From: Maribacter thermophilus
Lineage (GTDB): Bacteria > Bacteroidota > Bacteroidia > Flavobacteriales > Flavobacteriaceae
DNA: 64,000 bases
Reading direction: 5' to 3'
Assembly (NCBI RefSeq): GCF_001020565.1
Contig: NZ_LDAS01000001.1
Span: forward strand, 7,023-71,022
Shown: piece by piece, positions 63,069 through 64,000 of the stretch
How positions within the stretch are numbered: the first letter of the stretch is position 1
Layout of the letters: each line of letters starts with the position of its first letter
Notes under the pieces: model-generated
What the model was told of the DNA's origin: nothing
The model's input: only the letters and a program-made list of their open reading frames with translations
Database searches by the model: none
Made by a program: the position numbers and the translations under genes

Positions 63069-64000
63069 TTAGATGGTTTCAGCGATTTCTAAAGCTTTGT
63101 TCAATGCTCCTAGTTTATTGTATGTTTCCTGTAGTTCGTCATCGGCATCGGAAGCGGCCACAAGACCTGCACCTGCTTGAAAATGAAGCTCGTGGTTTTT
63201 GCTTAAAAAGGTTCGAATCATAATGGCATGGTTAAAGTTTCCTTTAAAATCCATAAAACCTATTGCGCCACCGTAGTAACCGCGACTTGTTTTTTCATAT
63301 TTTTCAATAAGCTGCATGGCCATATGCTTGGGAGCGCCACTTAAGGTACCTGCCGGAAATGTATCCGCAACAATTTTTAAAGTTGGAATATCCGGTTTTT
63401 TAATTCCGGTAACCTTGGACACCAAATGTATTACGTGCGAAAAATATTGTACCTCTCGATAGGTGTCCACGTTAACCATGTTTCCATTGCGGCTAAGATC
63501 GTTACGGGCCAGGTCTACCAACATAACATGTTCACTGTTTTCTTTATCGTCCAAGGCAAGTTTTTTTGCCAGTTCGGCATCCTTTTCGTCATTACCGGTA
63601 CGTTTGTAGGTGCCTGCAATAGGGTGAATTTCCGCTTTACCGTTTTTGACTATAAGTTGGGCTTCTGGAGAACTACCAAAAATTTTAAAATCCCCATAAT
63701 CGAAAAAGAATAGGTAAGGGGATGGGTTGATAGAGCGTAAGGCCCTATAGACATTGAATTCATCTCCCTTAAATTTTTGGGAAAACCTTCTAGAGAGTAC
63801 AAGTTGAAATACATCGCCTCTTTTACAATGTTTCTTTGCCAATTCTACATGTTGCTTATACTCTTCGTCTTTCAGATTGGTCTCAACTTCACCTTCTTTA
63901 GAAAAATTATAGGATGAAAAGGTTCTTATGTTCAGCAAACGCTCTATGGCCGCTATGTTGTTATCCGTTTCATAGCAATGCGCAAATATGTATGCCTCAT
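63069..64000 (-). CDS. trpE: Anthranilate synthase component I (C-terminal part)
   Basis: 310 codons up to the window edge; the N-terminal part lies outside. Chorismate-binding domain: VELAKKHCKRGDVFQLVLSR-like start, INPSPYLFFFDYGD, GSSPEAQLIV, HPIAGTYKRTG, LVDLARNDLSRNG, TLSGAPKHMA. The feedback-binding N-terminus and promoter or leader are not visible. Opens the trpEGDCFBA operon. Confidence 0.96.
   Translation of the reverse strand, partial: EAYIFAHCYETDNNIAAIERLLNIRTFSSYNFSKEGEVETNLKDEEYKQHVELAKKHCKRGDVFQLVLSRRFSQKFKGDEFNVYRALRSINPSPYLFFFDYGDFKIFGSSPEAQLIVKNGKAEIHPIAGTYKRTGNDEKDAELAKKLALDDKENSEHVMLVDLARNDLSRNGNMVNVDTYREVQYFSHVIHLVSKVTGIKKPDIPTLKIVADTFPAGTLSGAPKHMAMQLIEKYEKTSRGYYGGAIGFMDFKGNFNHAIMIRTFLSKNHELHFQAGAGLVAASDADDELQETYNKLGALNKALEIAETI

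Overview
The window reads as chromosomal DNA of a member of the Flavobacteriaceae (phylum Bacteroidota). Evidence: low to moderate GC content; several upstream regions carrying the Bacteroidota promoter pair TTG / TANNTTTG; many secreted proteins of flavobacterial type (CarboxypepD_reg-like domains, DUF6702, DUF6503, DUF1573); a 30S protein THX gene; a Bacteroidota-type PEP carboxylase. A marine genus near Maribacter, Zobellia or Arenibacter is only a guess. No tRNA, rRNA, CRISPR array, insertion sequence, phage or integrase gene was seen. It is mostly core genome with dense gene packing.

Layout. 1-1605 (minus): start-proximal part of a large repeat-rich secreted protein that continues past the left edge. 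1904-7330 (plus): two CarboxypepD_reg-like exported proteins, a DUF6702 protein, an M1 metallopeptidase, then tatA and a PAP2 phosphatase. 7308-15814: O-methyltransferase, GNAT enzyme, kynureninase, MFS transporter, DUF6503 lipoprotein, an ECF sigma factor with a 64-residue partner and an MscS channel, ClpP, and kynurenine 3-monooxygenase. 15964-18899: coiled-coil 'zinc ribbon' protein lacking its cysteines, NIF3-like protein, LpxK. 18880-25383 (minus): TPR hybrid histidine kinase, GAPDH, LipA, ECF sigma with a small cysteine-containing membrane protein, then an ECF sigma/anti-sigma pair. 25588-32819: MurB, aminotransferase, aspartyl protease with PDZ domain, DUF1573 protein, ValS, tiny Lmo0937-like membrane protein. 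33049-35913: two-component system and creatininase-like protein. 35914-40684 (minus): one operon rsfS-ftsH-LUD-cdsA-psd-acyl-CoA-binding protein. 40778-49236: BirA, SRPBCC protein, PyrE, NUDIX, M14 peptidase, PAS kinase with single-domain regulator, CoaD, Ddl. 49408-57756: PASTA protein, RluD, YaaA, lipoprotein, THX, uracil-DNA glycosylase family protein, PEP carboxylase, M20 peptidase. 57822-64000 (minus): trpEGDCFBA operon with a small membrane protein gene at its end; trpE runs off the right edge.

How genes work together. The trp operon makes tryptophan, while kynureninase and kynurenine 3-monooxygenase belong to tryptophan breakdown toward 3-hydroxyanthranilate, so synthesis and catabolism sit about 50 kb apart. 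FtsH, CdsA, Psd and the acyl-CoA-binding protein suggest a membrane-lipid and membrane-quality operon. Ddl, MurB, the PASTA protein and LpxK serve the cell envelope. Three ECF sigma factors and three histidine kinases in 64 kb give the window a strong envelope-signalling flavour. No clearly new defence or mobile system was found. The best candidates for undescribed biology are the sigma / 64-residue protein / MscS operon, the cysteine-bearing membrane protein next to an ECF sigma, the LUD protein in the lipid operon, and the small membrane protein ending the trp operon.
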